32,278 nucleotides of DNA, taken from the NCBI GenBank assembly GCA_014800735.1, contig JAAVFP010000043.1, positions 1-32,278 of the forward strand, in the 5' to 3' direction. Below are positions 32,233-32,278 of the stretch, one piece after another (positions within the stretch are counted from its first letter, which is position 1; each line of letters opens with the position of its first letter). Source of the stretch: Bacteroidales bacterium (lineage in GTDB: Bacteria > Bacteroidota > Bacteroidia > Bacteroidales > Muribaculaceae). The position numbers and the translations under genes were made by a program. The notes under the pieces were generated by a model. That model had not been told where the DNA came from and did no database searches. It worked only from the letters and a program-made list of their open reading frames with translations.

Positions 32233-32278
<46 letters not shown>

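Overview
The window looks like a chromosomal segment from a gut-type member of the Bacteroidales, perhaps Muribaculaceae-like (inference). The evidence is repeated promoters of the Bacteroidetes form TTG-N18..21-TAnnTTTG, near-absence of Shine-Dalgarno sites, and lineage-typical genes: a DUF4270 lipoprotein, a one-domain starch-synthase-like protein, a pRiA4b ORF-3-like protein, a Wza/Wzz pair and a four-helix-bundle 'suffix' protein. Most of the window is GC-rich housekeeping DNA. The stretch 1.58-9.15 kb is visibly more AT-rich and reads as an accessory defence island.

Layout. 0.15-1.4 kb: an iron-dependent alcohol dehydrogenase (minus strand). 1.58-8.39 kb: a tight four-gene plus-strand operon encoding an MmeI/YeeA-like adenine methyltransferase, a DUF2971 protein, an SF2 helicase and a GIY-YIG/T5orf172 nuclease. 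Together they look like a restriction/defence system with modification, translocation and cleavage on separate polypeptides. 8.4-9.15 kb: a four-helix-bundle gene whose 3' end is a striking 5+5 array of 9-bp units forming a dyad, with a further inverted array of the same unit upstream of the gene. 9.16-10.9 kb: a small unknown protein, YqgE/AlgH and a uracil-DNA-glycosylase-like protein. 11.0-14.7 kb: the Wzz-like and SLBB/Wza-like polysaccharide export pair (minus). 14.9-16.6 kb: aquaporin, tRNA-His and a lipoprotein. 16.6-18.0 kb: glutamate dehydrogenase. 18.2-19.3 kb: an ECF sigma factor with a four-helix membrane partner.

19.3-24.7 kb is a compact minus-strand operon. In transcription order it holds a secreted DsbD-alpha-like protein, full DsbD, MazG, topoisomerase III (TTG start) and a previously uncalled 56-codon Cys-rich membrane peptide that overlaps the topB stop by ATGA. 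24.9-31.96 kb carries plus-strand genes: an FKBP_N-like exported protein, a GT5 starch-synthase-like protein, a DUF4270 lipoprotein, a pRiA4b-like protein, cardiolipin synthase, an HD-domain phosphohydrolase and a DUF3108-like exported protein. The window ends in tandem tRNA-Gly(GCC) genes, the second cut by the edge.

The strongest leads are the four-gene defence cassette, with its AT-rich specificity region and AT-rich DUF2971 gene, and the 9-bp repeat/dyad architecture around the four-helix-bundle gene. No interval longer than 300 bases lacks a gene; the longest gaps (14658-14923, 17979-18233, 24722-24969) hold divergent promoters.
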